A DNA stretch of 36,760 nt from NCBI GenBank assembly GCA_035388585.1, contig DAOOQE010000013.1:1-36760 (forward strand), given 5' to 3'. The notes under the pieces are model-generated. The model was not told where the DNA came from, made no database searches, and saw only the letters and a program-made list of their open reading frames with translations. The translations under genes were made by a program, and so were the position numbers. This document shows, in pieces, positions 16,321 through 23,855 of this stretch; positions within the stretch are counted from its first letter, which is position 1, and every line of letters begins with the position of its first letter. Source of the DNA: CAG-492 sp035388585. Its GTDB lineage: Bacteria; Bacillota; Clostridia; TANB77; CAG-508.

Positions 16321-16704
16321 TTATTCGATTTCTTTATTTAATTGATTAATAATATATTTATCTGTTGGTCCAAAATTATATTTATCAAATTCTGTTTCTT
16401 TTATCCATTTATGTCCCGTATCATCTGTAGGTTTTCCATATTCATATTTTGCATCATATACAATCATATTTATTGTTTTTTCTGGATATTCAAAACTTTT
16501 TTCTGTTATATAATTACTAACTGATATTTCTATATTTAAATCTTGTTTAACACCTCTTGTTATTGCTTCTTCATCTGTTTCTCCTATTTCGATTTTCCCA
16601 CATGGTAATTTCCATAATTCATTTTGATTTTCTATATTACTGTTTTTACAAATTAATATTTTTCCATTGTCATCTTTTATTATAGCTGTAACAACTTCTA
16701 CCAT
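16321..16704 (-). CDS. Nudix-fold protein with eroded Nudix box
   Basis: This 127-residue protein has the Nudix hydrolase fold: VEVVTAIIKDDNGKILICKN is the opening beta-strand pair and LWKLPCGKIEIGETDEEAI the start of the Nudix box. The box consensus GX5EX7REUXEEXGU reads G-KIEIG-E-TDEEAIT-RGVKQDLNI here. The first Glu and the Arg are kept, but the RE glutamate is Gly and the metal-binding EE pair is Gln-Asp. Metal binding is thus doubtful, and it may be a weak hydrolase or a binding protein. The frame opens at 16710, but GGAGG is only two bases from that ATG, so the ATG at 16704 (spacing eight) is chosen. It lies 27 nt after the FTR-like gene. Confidence 0.8.
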   Translation of the reverse strand: MVEVVTAIIKDDNGKILICKNSNIENQNELWKLPCGKIEIGETDEEAITRGVKQDLNIEISVSNYITEKSFEYPEKTINMIVYDAKYEYGKPTDDTGHKWIKETEFDKYNFGPTDKYIINQLNKEIE

Positions 16705-16731
16705 ATACATTTCCTCCTTTGTAAGATTTTT

Positions 16732-16908
16732 TTATTGTTTGATGTATAATTTACATTTACAATCTCCTGTGCTTAAAAAGTCATCACATGGACACAAAGT
16801 AGTATCATCTGTTTTTACTTTACAAGGGCAATGCCCTTCTTTTCTATGCAAACCCTCTATTATTTTATTTACATATTCTTTATCTGGATTTAAGTGATAT
16901 CCTTGCAT
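16732..16908 (-). CDS. Ferredoxin-thioredoxin reductase catalytic-subunit-like mini-protein
   Basis: This 58-residue protein is a very short member of the ferredoxin-thioredoxin reductase catalytic (beta) family. Its three CxC pairs are CPC (residues 27-29), CPCDDF (39-44) and CKC (50-52). In the plant and cyanobacterial enzyme the pairs are CPC-X16-CPC-X8-CHC and hold a 4Fe-4S cluster next to the active disulfide; here the second spacing (eight) is exact and the first is nine. HLNPDKEYVNKIIEGLHRKEG is the typical N-terminal helix of the family. It is downstream of trxA, which supports electron flow from ferredoxin to thioredoxin. The usual variable subunit is absent, as in many anaerobes. 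The ribosome-binding site is unusually far upstream (see 16909-16970). Confidence 0.82.
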   Translation of the reverse strand: MQGYHLNPDKEYVNKIIEGLHRKEGHCPCKVKTDDTTLCPCDDFLSTGDCKCKLYIKQ

Positions 16909-16970
16909 TTATTTAATTGTATACTATATAAAAAAATTATATATTTATATATTGTATACACTCCTTTCTT
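16909..16970 (-). promoter_or_regulatory. Shine-Dalgarno site separated from the FTR-like start by a long hairpin
   Basis: The only good ribosome-binding site, AAAGGAG (GGAG at 16961-16964), is 52 nt before the ATG. Directly after it, TGTATAC (16960-16954) pairs with GTATACA (16924-16918), and TATATAAA pairs with TTTATATA after a two-base bulge. Folding this hairpin leaves nine bases between GGAG and the ATG, a normal spacing. Confidence 0.55.
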
Positions 16971-17042
16971 ATATTTTTTATTATATATTTTTCGTTATTT
17001 ATTTTGTATTTATAAATTAATTATTCTATAATCTTTAATTTT

Positions 17043-17246
17043 TAATTGATTATTTTTTAATTTAAATTGATTATTTTTAATTATTTATTTTATAATTTAA
17101 AATTATTTATTTTATAATTTTGAATTATCTATTTTATTATTTTTCAAAAATAATTTTACGCACAATTTTTAATCTTAAATAATTTAATGCACAATTTTTA
17201 ATCTTAAATAATTTATTGCATAATTTTTAAATTTAAATAATTTATA
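17043..17246. repeat. AT-rich tandem repeats, 29-bp unit in the distal part
   Basis: GCACAATTTTTAATCTTAAA plus TAATTTAAT recurs at 17160, 17189 and 17218 with an exact 29-bp period, the last copy running into the end of trxA. Before it, 17043-17150 holds a looser repeat of ATTTATTTTATAATT. These occupy most of the 333-nt gap between the FTR-like gene and trxA (16909-17241). Confidence 0.75.
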
Positions 17247-17556
17247 TATATTTACTTACTTTTGACACAATTTCTTCTGCATTCAATAATCCTGTTATTG
17301 TTTCTACTGGTCTACCTTGTTTAAATATTATCATAGTAGGAACTACTTCTATTCCATATTTTATAGCTAATTCTTGAGCATCATCTATATCAATTTTTGC
17401 TATATCAAAATCTGCTCTTGAGTTCCCTATTTTTTCTAAAATTGGTCCTAGCATTTGACACGGACCACACCATGTAGCGAAAAAATCTACTAAAATTGTT
17501 TTTTGTGAATTTAGAACCTCACCTTCAAAATTTGTTTTGTTAACATGTTTTATCAT
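17242..17556 (-). CDS. trxA: Thioredoxin
   Basis: This 104-residue thioredoxin, of standard length, has the redox motif ATWCGPCQML at about residues 28-37, the buried Asp in LVDFFATW, the cis-proline loop EVVPTMIIFKQGR and the closing GLLNAEEIVSKV. It reduces protein disulfides in the cytoplasm. Its likely partner is the FTR-like protein encoded downstream. No Shine-Dalgarno site is next to the ATG: GGAG lies 32 nt upstream (17589-17592) and an AT-rich hairpin can form between them. The frame stays open 12 codons further back without a normal start codon, so the ATG at 17556 is kept because it is the standard thioredoxin start. Confidence 0.96.
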   Translation of the reverse strand: MIKHVNKTNFEGEVLNSQKTILVDFFATWCGPCQMLGPILEKIGNSRADFDIAKIDIDDAQELAIKYGIEVVPTMIIFKQGRPVETITGLLNAEEIVSKVSKYI

Positions 17557-17713
17557 AATTATATTTGCACAAATAAAATATTTATGCTCTCCTTTCTTTT
17601 CTGATTTTTTTAGTATTTTGTAATTTTTTATTAGTTTATTCTCTAGTATATTTTTTTCTATTAATTTTTGTTTTCTTGTTTTTTCAGAATATTTAATAAT
17701 TATTTTTTCTTTT

Positions 17714-18268
17714 CTAATTTTTTTTCATTCGTTCTTTTCCATATTTATTATATACTAAATTAATAAATAATATTAAATATGTAAATGAAATTATAAATCC
17801 TGCTAATACGTCACTTGCATAATGAACACCTAAATACACTCTACTTAATCCTATTAAAAGTATTAGCATTGCTGCTATAAAACATATAGCGATTTTTACT
17901 TTTTTGTTTTTTATTTTACTTTTGTATATTAAATAAATTAAAAAACCGTAAAAAGCAGCACTTGCCATCGAATGACCTGATGGAAAACTGTAACCTGTTT
18001 CGTTTACCAATCTTAATACATTTGGCCTTTCTCTTGCTACAATATGTTTTATCAATAAATTTAATAATGTTATTGTTATTAGATTTATACTCATTATTGT
18101 CCCATATTTTTTATTTTTAAATATTAATAGTGCAGCTAAGCATATGGATATTAATATTGTAGCTCCACCAAAACTTGTTATAATTTTTGCTATAATTGTA
18201 ACTTCTTCTGACATTATTTGTATCAAAAAGTTGTATATTGCTTCATCAAATGATTTTATTGCTAACAT
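17714..18268 (-). CDS. PAP2-family membrane phosphatase
   Basis: This 184-residue protein is a type 2 phosphatidic acid phosphatase-family enzyme. The three-part active site is present: KHIVARERP, then SFPSGHSMASAAF, then SRVYLGVHYASDVLAG, giving KX6RP, PSGH and SRX5HX3D. About five or six membrane helices surround it. Bacterial relatives dephosphorylate undecaprenyl pyrophosphate or phosphatidylglycerol phosphate; an undecaprenyl-pyrophosphatase role is plausible but cannot be read from the sequence. The start has AGGAGG five bases upstream. The gene stands alone, 157 nt before trxA on the same strand. Confidence 0.9.
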   Translation of the reverse strand: MLAIKSFDEAIYNFLIQIMSEEVTIIAKIITSFGGATILISICLAALLIFKNKKYGTIMSINLITITLLNLLIKHIVARERPNVLRLVNETGYSFPSGHSMASAAFYGFLIYLIYKSKIKNKKVKIAICFIAAMLILLIGLSRVYLGVHYASDVLAGFIISFTYLILFINLVYNKYGKERMKKN

Positions 18269-18350
18269 TTTTCCTCCTATTATTTAATTTACTTTTTTAT
18301 TATATCATAATATATTTTTATTTCCATACTTTTTTTTATTTTTCTAAAAT

Positions 18351-18379
18351 TTGTTTTTTATTTGCTTATGTGGTATAAT
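18351..18379 (+). promoter_or_regulatory. Sigma-A-type promoter with extended -10
   Basis: TTGTTT (18351-18356) and TATAAT (18374-18379) are 17 nt apart, and TG precedes the -10 hexamer by one base (TGGTATAAT), an extended -10. It drives the plus-strand gene at 18412, whose AAGGAGG lies at 18397-18403. Confidence 0.75.
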
Positions 18380-18411
18380 TACATAATATTTTATATAAGG
18401 AGGTTAGTCAA

Positions 18412-18759
18412 ATGACTAATACTAATGGCGATTTTATTTCTGATAATATCAGCAATACCAAATCATACATTCTTCTCATAAAGCAAATAGTTGAAAATTA
18501 CCTAGAATGTTATGACATTAAGCAAGTAAAAAAATTTAGCAAAAACGATGAACTATTTCGGGATTTTTTAAAATCTCAACCAGAAATTTTTAAAGAGATT
18601 GGAAATTTGTGTGAACAGAATCCGGATATTTGCTTGACTCATTATTCCATAAAAAAAAGAGATAAAGATGGAAAATTTAAGGTTGAAATCAAAAAAAATT
18701 GCAAATCAGAAACAAAAAAAAATGAAACTATTAGTGTTTTGGTATTTAAAATATTATAA
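18412..18759 (+). CDS. Small soluble protein, function unknown
   Basis: I do not recognise this 115-residue protein. It has no signal peptide or membrane helix. The middle is mostly helical (SYILLIKQIVENYLECYDIK and ELFRDFLKSQPEIFKEIGNL), and the C-terminal third is Lys-rich with beta-like stretches. Four Cys occur in ECYD, NLCEQNPDICL and KNCKSE. Expression signals are strong for its size: an extended -10 promoter, AAGGAGG eight bases before the ATG, and a terminator at 18894-18925. That makes it a real, independently transcribed gene. It is one of only three plus-strand genes and sits between divergent and convergent minus-strand neighbours. Confidence 0.75.
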   Translation: MTNTNGDFISDNISNTKSYILLIKQIVENYLECYDIKQVKKFSKNDELFRDFLKSQPEIFKEIGNLCEQNPDICLTHYSIKKRDKDGKFKVEIKKNCKSETKKNETISVLVFKIL

Positions 18760-18893
18760 AGTTTCCTGCAAAACTTCTTATACATTATTAAATTTATTCT
18801 GTACTATAGAATAAATCAATGTAATTATAATATAAGTTAATGTAATTCATAATTTTCTTTTTTTATAGTATTATTTTTATACTATAATATAGA

Positions 18894-18925
18894 CCTGATT
18901 TCTAATTGAAATCAGGCCTTTTTTT
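18894..18925 (+). terminator. Rho-independent terminator
   Basis: CCTGATTTC and GAAATCAGG pair perfectly around TAATT and are followed by CC and seven T. It ends the plus-strand unit 18412-18759 and lies just beyond the convergent thyX-like stop at 18929. The minus-strand reading lacks a U-run. Confidence 0.85.
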
Positions 18926-18928
18926 AAA

Positions 18929-20335
18929 TTATTTAACAATTATATTTTTTATTTTGCCACAATATTCTTTTCCTTCGTAACATATTCCTTCTGTTTCACA
19001 TGTAGTTCCAATCCATTTACCAATAAGAGGTGCAACTTGTTTTACCTCTTTTGCAATTTGTTTTGCAACATCTCTAATTTGCCATTGTGCTTTATTGCAA
19101 CAACGCAATCTTGTTATCCATTGAACAGTTCTTGCATTCATAGTTGTTAAAACATTACACATTTGACCCCCTAAGTAAAAATAAACTAAATCTTGCTCTA
19201 GTATACCTTTTGAGGCAAATTTTTCATACATTTTTTTATTGTTATTAAATATTTCTCTATATTCATCTTCTGCTCCTATTTCTTTAATAGATTCAGGCAC
19301 TATATAATTTTCTAAATTCCACATTTTAATAAAATCCGGAACTAATAGTGAGTGCATACGATGACGAGTTAAATGTGTTAAAATTGATAATGATATTGGA
19401 ATCTGAAATTGAAAATTTACTTGTTCTAATTCTCTTCTATCTTCTTTTGTCATTATTATTTTCATGAATTCTTTTGTACTATCTGGATTATTTTTTTGCA
19501 TTTCTGATAATATCTCTTTTGCTTGTTCTTTTGTACATTGATAATAAAACATTACCGCGCTTTCCAAGACTATTTCATCAGGATTTTGTGTATAATTAAT
19601 AAGTTTTACTTTTTCTAATATTTTAATATCAGGTCTTTCAAAATGTTTTTCTAAGTATTCATATGGTTCCACAGTATGTTCTTCTAATTCATTTATTGAA
19701 TCTGACAAATATGGAGCATACTTATCAACTAGGTCTTTTAAGCATTCTCCTAATTCTTTTAATTCACTCATTTTACTTAATTTTCCATATTTTAATTGAT
19801 AAATCAATTTTTCTAATTCTCTTCCATCTAATCCCATTATTATATTACTATTATAAGAGTATGGCAACATAAACCTTGCGTCTTCTGTTTTTATTCCTCT
19901 ATCAACAAAACTGCCATATTTATTAAATAGACTTTTCATATATTCATTATATTCTAACTGAATTTCATTGTTTTCTGAATGAATTTCTCCTTCTTTTGTT
20001 CTGAATTCTGGAGTATAAAATCCAACTGTTCTAAAATCAACTTCTCTTCTTGATTTTATTGTAAATGATGTTAATCTATTTCCAATAATTGTTTGCTCTA
20101 TAATTGGTGATACATCACAAATTGCAAAAACAAGATAATCATGTTCTATTATTGATTTATGACCCATTTTAATTATTCTTTTTATTAATTTGAGATTTTT
20201 TTCATAATCATCACAGCTCTCTAAAACATCAAATACATTTCCTGGAAATCTTGATAATTTTCCTGCAGCTGCAACTTTTTTTATTCTTTCCTCTACTTCT
20301 TTTTCTGAATATCCACCTAATAATTCTACTTTCAT
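18929..20335 (-). CDS. Two-domain ThyX-family (FAD-dependent thymidylate synthase) protein
   Basis: At 468 residues this is about twice the length of ordinary ThyX (about 210-250) and contains two ThyX-like halves. The N-terminal half has GHKSIIEHDYLVFAI and GNRLTSFTIKSRR, matching the EH helix and the X7S part of the RHRX7S signature, but with GNR in place of RHR. The C-terminal half has TRHRMHSLLVPDF, with RHR present and Asp in place of the Ser, then NARTVQWITRLRCCNKAQWQ, matching the FAD/dUMP-binding NAR...R...AQW block of ThyX. ThyX methylates dUMP using folate, FAD and NADPH. Long ThyX-like proteins are known in Clostridia, but activity of this one is uncertain. AAGGAAG lies six bases before the ATG. 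Confidence 0.82.
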   Translation of the reverse strand: MKVELLGGYSEKEVEERIKKVAAAGKLSRFPGNVFDVLESCDDYEKNLKLIKRIIKMGHKSIIEHDYLVFAICDVSPIIEQTIIGNRLTSFTIKSRREVDFRTVGFYTPEFRTKEGEIHSENNEIQLEYNEYMKSLFNKYGSFVDRGIKTEDARFMLPYSYNSNIIMGLDGRELEKLIYQLKYGKLSKMSELKELGECLKDLVDKYAPYLSDSINELEEHTVEPYEYLEKHFERPDIKILEKVKLINYTQNPDEIVLESAVMFYYQCTKEQAKEILSEMQKNNPDSTKEFMKIIMTKEDRRELEQVNFQFQIPISLSILTHLTRHRMHSLLVPDFIKMWNLENYIVPESIKEIGAEDEYREIFNNNKKMYEKFASKGILEQDLVYFYLGGQMCNVLTTMNARTVQWITRLRCCNKAQWQIRDVAKQIAKEVKQVAPLIGKWIGTTCETEGICYEGKEYCGKIKNIIVK

Positions 20336-20407
20336 TTTTTACTTCCTTTTAATTAAATTTTGATATTATTATACTATATTATTTTTTTAAATTTTTCAAC
20401 CTTTTTT

Positions 20408-20782
20408 TTATATTTTGCTATCTATTTCTTGAGCTAATTTACCAATTGCTTTTGTTTCTATTCTTGAAACATATGAGCGTGAAATTCCCATCATTTTTGC
20501 TATTTGATTTTGAGTTTTTGGATTTTTTCCATGTAATCCAAAACGTAATTCCAAAATCACTCTTTCTCTATCTTTTAATAATTCTTGCATTTTTCAATAT
20601 GATTTTTTGATTTGAAATTTTAAATCAACTTGTTCTTCTCCATTTTTCATTTTATCGATATATATACTTTCTTCATCTTGTGATAATGGTTCTGGAAATA
20701 ATGAATTATTTGATATGTATCCAACAACAAAAATTGCCGTTTTTAAAAAAACTAAAAAACCTGTTAAAGTAATAGAAAACAT
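20408..20782 (-). pseudogene. sigK: Internally deleted sigK (sporulation sigma factor K) relic
   Basis: The two ends of a sigma-K gene lie in the same frame with the middle missing. From 20782 the product GFLVFLKTAIFVVGYISNN, then FPEPLSQDEESIYIDKMKNG, matches the pro-sequence and N-terminus of sigma-K. From 20590, LKDRERVILELRFGLHG, then KTQNQIAKMMGISRSYVSRI, matches region 4, including the helix-turn-helix. Regions 2 and 3 (about 120 residues) are absent, replaced by about ten unrelated residues and an in-frame TGA at 20594-20596. The N-terminal part keeps a good GGAGGTG site nine bases before its ATG; the region-4 part has none. TGA is a real stop elsewhere here (the U32 gene), so readthrough is unlikely. 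The gene is a relic, suggesting loss of late sporulation. Confidence 0.85.
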
Positions 20783-20948
20783 ATATTATGGCACCTCCAT
20801 TTTGGGTATACCTAAATATATGTTTTTGCTATTATTTTTGTGCATGTATCTCTGCATTTTATTTTATATCATCTTTATATTTATTAATATTTTTCTAGAA
20901 CTTTATTTTCAAATATTTCGTAGATAATTTACACTATTAATGTAGTTT

Positions 20949-23402
20949 TTACTCTGTTCTAAGAGCATTTACTGGATCTTTTTTTGCTGCAACTTTTGCT
21001 GGAATTAATCCTGCGATAAGTGTTAAGAACATACTTATTAATACTAGTGCAATTCCTCCGGCTATCGGAAGTGATGCAAGATTTGATACATTTGCTAAAG
21101 ATTTTATTATTGCATTTATTGGTATTAATAGAATCATAGTAATTAATATTCCAAATAGTCCTGATGTGAATCCAATTATTATTGTTTCAGCATTAAACAC
21201 TCTTGTTATATCTTTTTTTCTTGCTCCAATCGCTCTTAAAACTCCTATTTCTTTTGTTCTTTCAAGTACTGATATATAAGTTATAATTCCTATCATTATA
21301 GATGAAACTATTAATGATATAGCAACAAATGCAATTAAAACATAACTTATCATGTCAACAATTACTGTTACAGAATTCATTAATACACCTACTAAATCTG
21401 TATATTCTATAACTCTATCTTCATGACCTTCGTTATTTTGTTTTTCATTATATTTTTTTATTACTTCTGCTATTTTGTCTTTAGATTCAAAATCTTTTGG
21501 ATATATATTTATTTCTTTTGGTTCTTCTAAATCAGCTATTCCCATTTTTTCTGCGTTCAAATCATAATTAGCTAATTTTCCGGTTCCAAATTCTTTTCCT
21601 GTAAATATATCAACTTTTTTATTTTCTATCTGCTCTTTTGCCATTTGTGTATTATTTGTTTGATTTACAATATATTTTGTAAGTTCTTTATTATAATATA
21701 TTCCTTCTTCCATAGATGTTGCCAAAGATTCACTATTTAATCTTATTATTCCTACTATTTTAACATCTACTCCATTCGCTATTTTTTGGGCCATAAATTT
21801 TTCGTCTTTACTTTTATCTACCCATATCCCATTTTCTTTTTGATATTTATCTGTTCCTAATAATACTTTATATGTTGTTCCTAAAATATTTTCATATGAA
21901 TAACTTTTCACTTCTGGTTTAGATTCCTTTTTTTCTCCAGTGTACATTGATGTTACCATATTTATTACTTCAGATTGATCTGCTAATCCCAATGTATATA
22001 ATGTATAATCTGATATTTCATTATTTTCGTTTACAATTATTGCTACTTCATTATAGTTTTCTGGCCATTGACCAGCTATAACATCATATTGAGTTTTTAG
22101 TAATTCTTTATTATCAATCATTTCAAACCATACATTTGGTTTTGAAAATGGTGATGCTGCCATTTTTTCCATTCCTATATTATCTAGCATTTTACTTGGA
22201 TTTACCTGATATGCTCCTTTTGATAAATCATTTTTATAAACATTAAGTGTTATACCATAATTATATTGAATTGCATTTGCATATTGCTTGATTTCATTTT
22301 CACTACTTTCTAAATAATGTTTAAATGATTTTAAATCATTTATTTTTGTACCATCAGTCATCATAGAAATCATTTCTGACATAATGTTGTTTGAATATAC
22401 TTTGTTTTTATCATGTTGAGTTGATGTTTTTGATGTATCTTGTGTCATCATTCCCAACATTGCATTTGAATTCATTGATGTTTTTTCAATGGTTACTGGA
22501 TATGATGATAATGTATCTTGTTCTATTGTTTTTACATATTCTTGCACCCCATTTGATAATGAAAGAATTAATGCTATTCCTATTATACCAATACTTCCAG
22601 CAAATGCTGTTAAAATTGTTCTTCCTTTTTTTGTCCAAATATTTGTAAATGATAATTTTAATGCAGTGAAAAAATTCATTGATGTTTTCTTTAATTTATA
22701 TTTAGATTCTTGAATTTGTTCTGTTTCTAATGAATTTGTGTCACTTTGAACTTCTCCATCTTTTATTTGAATAATTCTATTGGCATATTCCTCTGCGAGT
22801 TCTGGATTATGTGTTACCATTATAACTAATTTATCTTTTGCAATTTCTGTTATTAATTCCATTATTTGAACTGATGTACTTGAATCTAATGCTCCTGTTG
22901 GTTCATCTGCTAATATAATATCTGGATTATTAACTAATGCTCTAGCAATTGCTACTCTTTGCATTTGACCACCTGATAATTGGTTTGGCTTTTTATTTAT
23001 ATGTTCTTTTAGTCCAACTTTTTCAAGAACCTCAGTTGCTCTTCTTTTTTTCTCTTTTGCTGAAACACCACTTAATGTCATACACATTTCAACATTTGCT
23101 AAAACGCTTATATGGCCTATTAAATTGTAATTTTGAAAAATAAATCCTATAGAGTTATTTCTATATGCGTCCCATTCACTATCTTTAAATTTTTTTGTTG
23201 ATTTGCCATTTATTATTAGATCTCCAGAATCATATCTATCAAGTCCTCCTATAATATTTAACAAAGTTGTTTTCCCACTTCCACTTGTTCCCAATATTGC
23301 GACAAATTCTGATTCTCTAAAATTTAAACTTACATCTTTTAAAGCTTCTTGTGTGAAATTTCCAGTTTTATAACTTTTTCTTATTTTTGTTAATTGTAAC
23401 AT
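20949..23402 (-). CDS. MacB/FtsX-type ABC transporter, ATPase fused to permease
   Basis: This 817-residue protein joins a LolD/MacB-type ATPase (residues 1-230) to an FtsX-type permease. Walker A is GTSGSGKTTL near residue 35, the signature LSGGQMQRVAIARAL near 140, and Walker B IILADEPTGALDS follows. The permease has one helix near 255-275, a long extracellular domain (about 290-660), then three helices with the FtsX hallmark SVLERTKEIGVLRAIGARKK. Relatives export peptides or lipoproteins, or act with histidine kinases in antimicrobial-peptide defence; the substrate here is unknown and no two-component system is adjacent. GGAGG lies five bases before the ATG. Single gene, same strand as its neighbours. 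Confidence 0.92.
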   Translation of the reverse strand: MLQLTKIRKSYKTGNFTQEALKDVSLNFRESEFVAILGTSGSGKTTLLNIIGGLDRYDSGDLIINGKSTKKFKDSEWDAYRNNSIGFIFQNYNLIGHISVLANVEMCMTLSGVSAKEKKRRATEVLEKVGLKEHINKKPNQLSGGQMQRVAIARALVNNPDIILADEPTGALDSSTSVQIMELITEIAKDKLVIMVTHNPELAEEYANRIIQIKDGEVQSDTNSLETEQIQESKYKLKKTSMNFFTALKLSFTNIWTKKGRTILTAFAGSIGIIGIALILSLSNGVQEYVKTIEQDTLSSYPVTIEKTSMNSNAMLGMMTQDTSKTSTQHDKNKVYSNNIMSEMISMMTDGTKINDLKSFKHYLESSENEIKQYANAIQYNYGITLNVYKNDLSKGAYQVNPSKMLDNIGMEKMAASPFSKPNVWFEMIDNKELLKTQYDVIAGQWPENYNEVAIIVNENNEISDYTLYTLGLADQSEVINMVTSMYTGEKKESKPEVKSYSYENILGTTYKVLLGTDKYQKENGIWVDKSKDEKFMAQKIANGVDVKIVGIIRLNSESLATSMEEGIYYNKELTKYIVNQTNNTQMAKEQIENKKVDIFTGKEFGTGKLANYDLNAEKMGIADLEEPKEINIYPKDFESKDKIAEVIKKYNEKQNNEGHEDRVIEYTDLVGVLMNSVTVIVDMISYVLIAFVAISLIVSSIMIGIITYISVLERTKEIGVLRAIGARKKDITRVFNAETIIIGFTSGLFGILITMILLIPINAIIKSLANVSNLASLPIAGGIALVLISMFLTLIAGLIPAKVAAKKDPVNALRTE

Positions 23403-23512
23403 ACTTCCTCCTTAATTTTTTCTTCTTATTTTAACATATGAATTTTTTTTTAACAATATTTTTTTATTATATTCCAAAATAGATTTATATATGGAAATTA
23501 AAAAATTTATTT

Positions 23513-23541
23513 TTAAGAATACTATTTTATAGTATTCTTAA
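23513..23541 (-). terminator. Perfect hairpin between the U32 and ABC genes
   Basis: TTAAGAATACTA and TAGTATTCTTAA pair over 12 bp around a five-base loop. On the minus strand it is followed by AAATAAATTTTTT, so it may terminate the U32 transcript about 300 nt after its stop; on the plus strand CTAAG and a T-run follow. The 437-nt gap 23403-23839 also holds a 69-bp repeat and the DnaA-box-like array. Confidence 0.55.
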
Positions 23542-23570
23542 CTAAGTTTTTTTTGGAACTTAACGATATT

Positions 23571-23735
23571 TGCTTATAACAATAGTGTTTTTATTTGCAG
23601 CCAAATTTGTTTATTTCACTTTCAAAAAATTATTCTATTTGCCTATAACAATAGTGTTTTTATTTGCAGCTAAATTTGTTTATTTCACCTTCAAAAAATT
23701 ATTCTATTTTCTTATAATAATAGTTTTTTTTTTTT
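23571..23735. repeat. 69-bp tandem repeat, 2.3 copies
   Basis: The unit beginning TGCTTATAACAATAGTG at 23571 recurs at 23640 with only a few changes and starts a third time at 23709 (TTCTTATAATAATAG) before decaying. Each full unit contains TTTTTATTTGCAGC and CAAATTTG. No coding potential is apparent. Confidence 0.85.
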
Positions 23736-23780
23736 TACAATAATTTGGTGTTTTTTTAAATATGTAAACTTTTTTTTGAG

Positions 23781-23855
23781 TTTTCCACAAATATTCCACA
23801 TTTTTTCCACATTTTTCTACAAAGTTATACACATTTTTTTCACATTTTTTCCACA
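23781..23855 (+). promoter_or_regulatory. Seven DnaA-box-like 9-mers with 11-bp spacing
   Basis: TTTTCCACA, TATTCCACA, TTTTCCACA, TTTTCTACA, TTATACACA, TTTTTCACA and TTTTCCACA start at 23781, 23792, 23803, 23813, 23825, 23836 and 23847. The DnaA box is TTATCCACA; four of the seven differ by one base and three by two. All face the same way, one helical turn apart. The last two run into the 3' end of the U32 gene. This may be a DnaA-binding cluster or just an 11-bp tandem repeat. Confidence 0.5.

Noticed and set aside
20408..20782. Readthrough of the in-frame TGA as Trp or selenocysteine to make a short sigma-K-like protein.
   Set aside because: TGG encodes Trp throughout the window, TGA ends the U32 gene, no SECIS-like context was seen, and regions 2 and 3 would be missing anyway.
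23571..23735. Possible CRISPR array or attachment sites from the 69-bp repeat.
   Set aside because: The repeats are directly adjacent with no unique spacers, there are only two full copies, and no cas or integrase gene is present.
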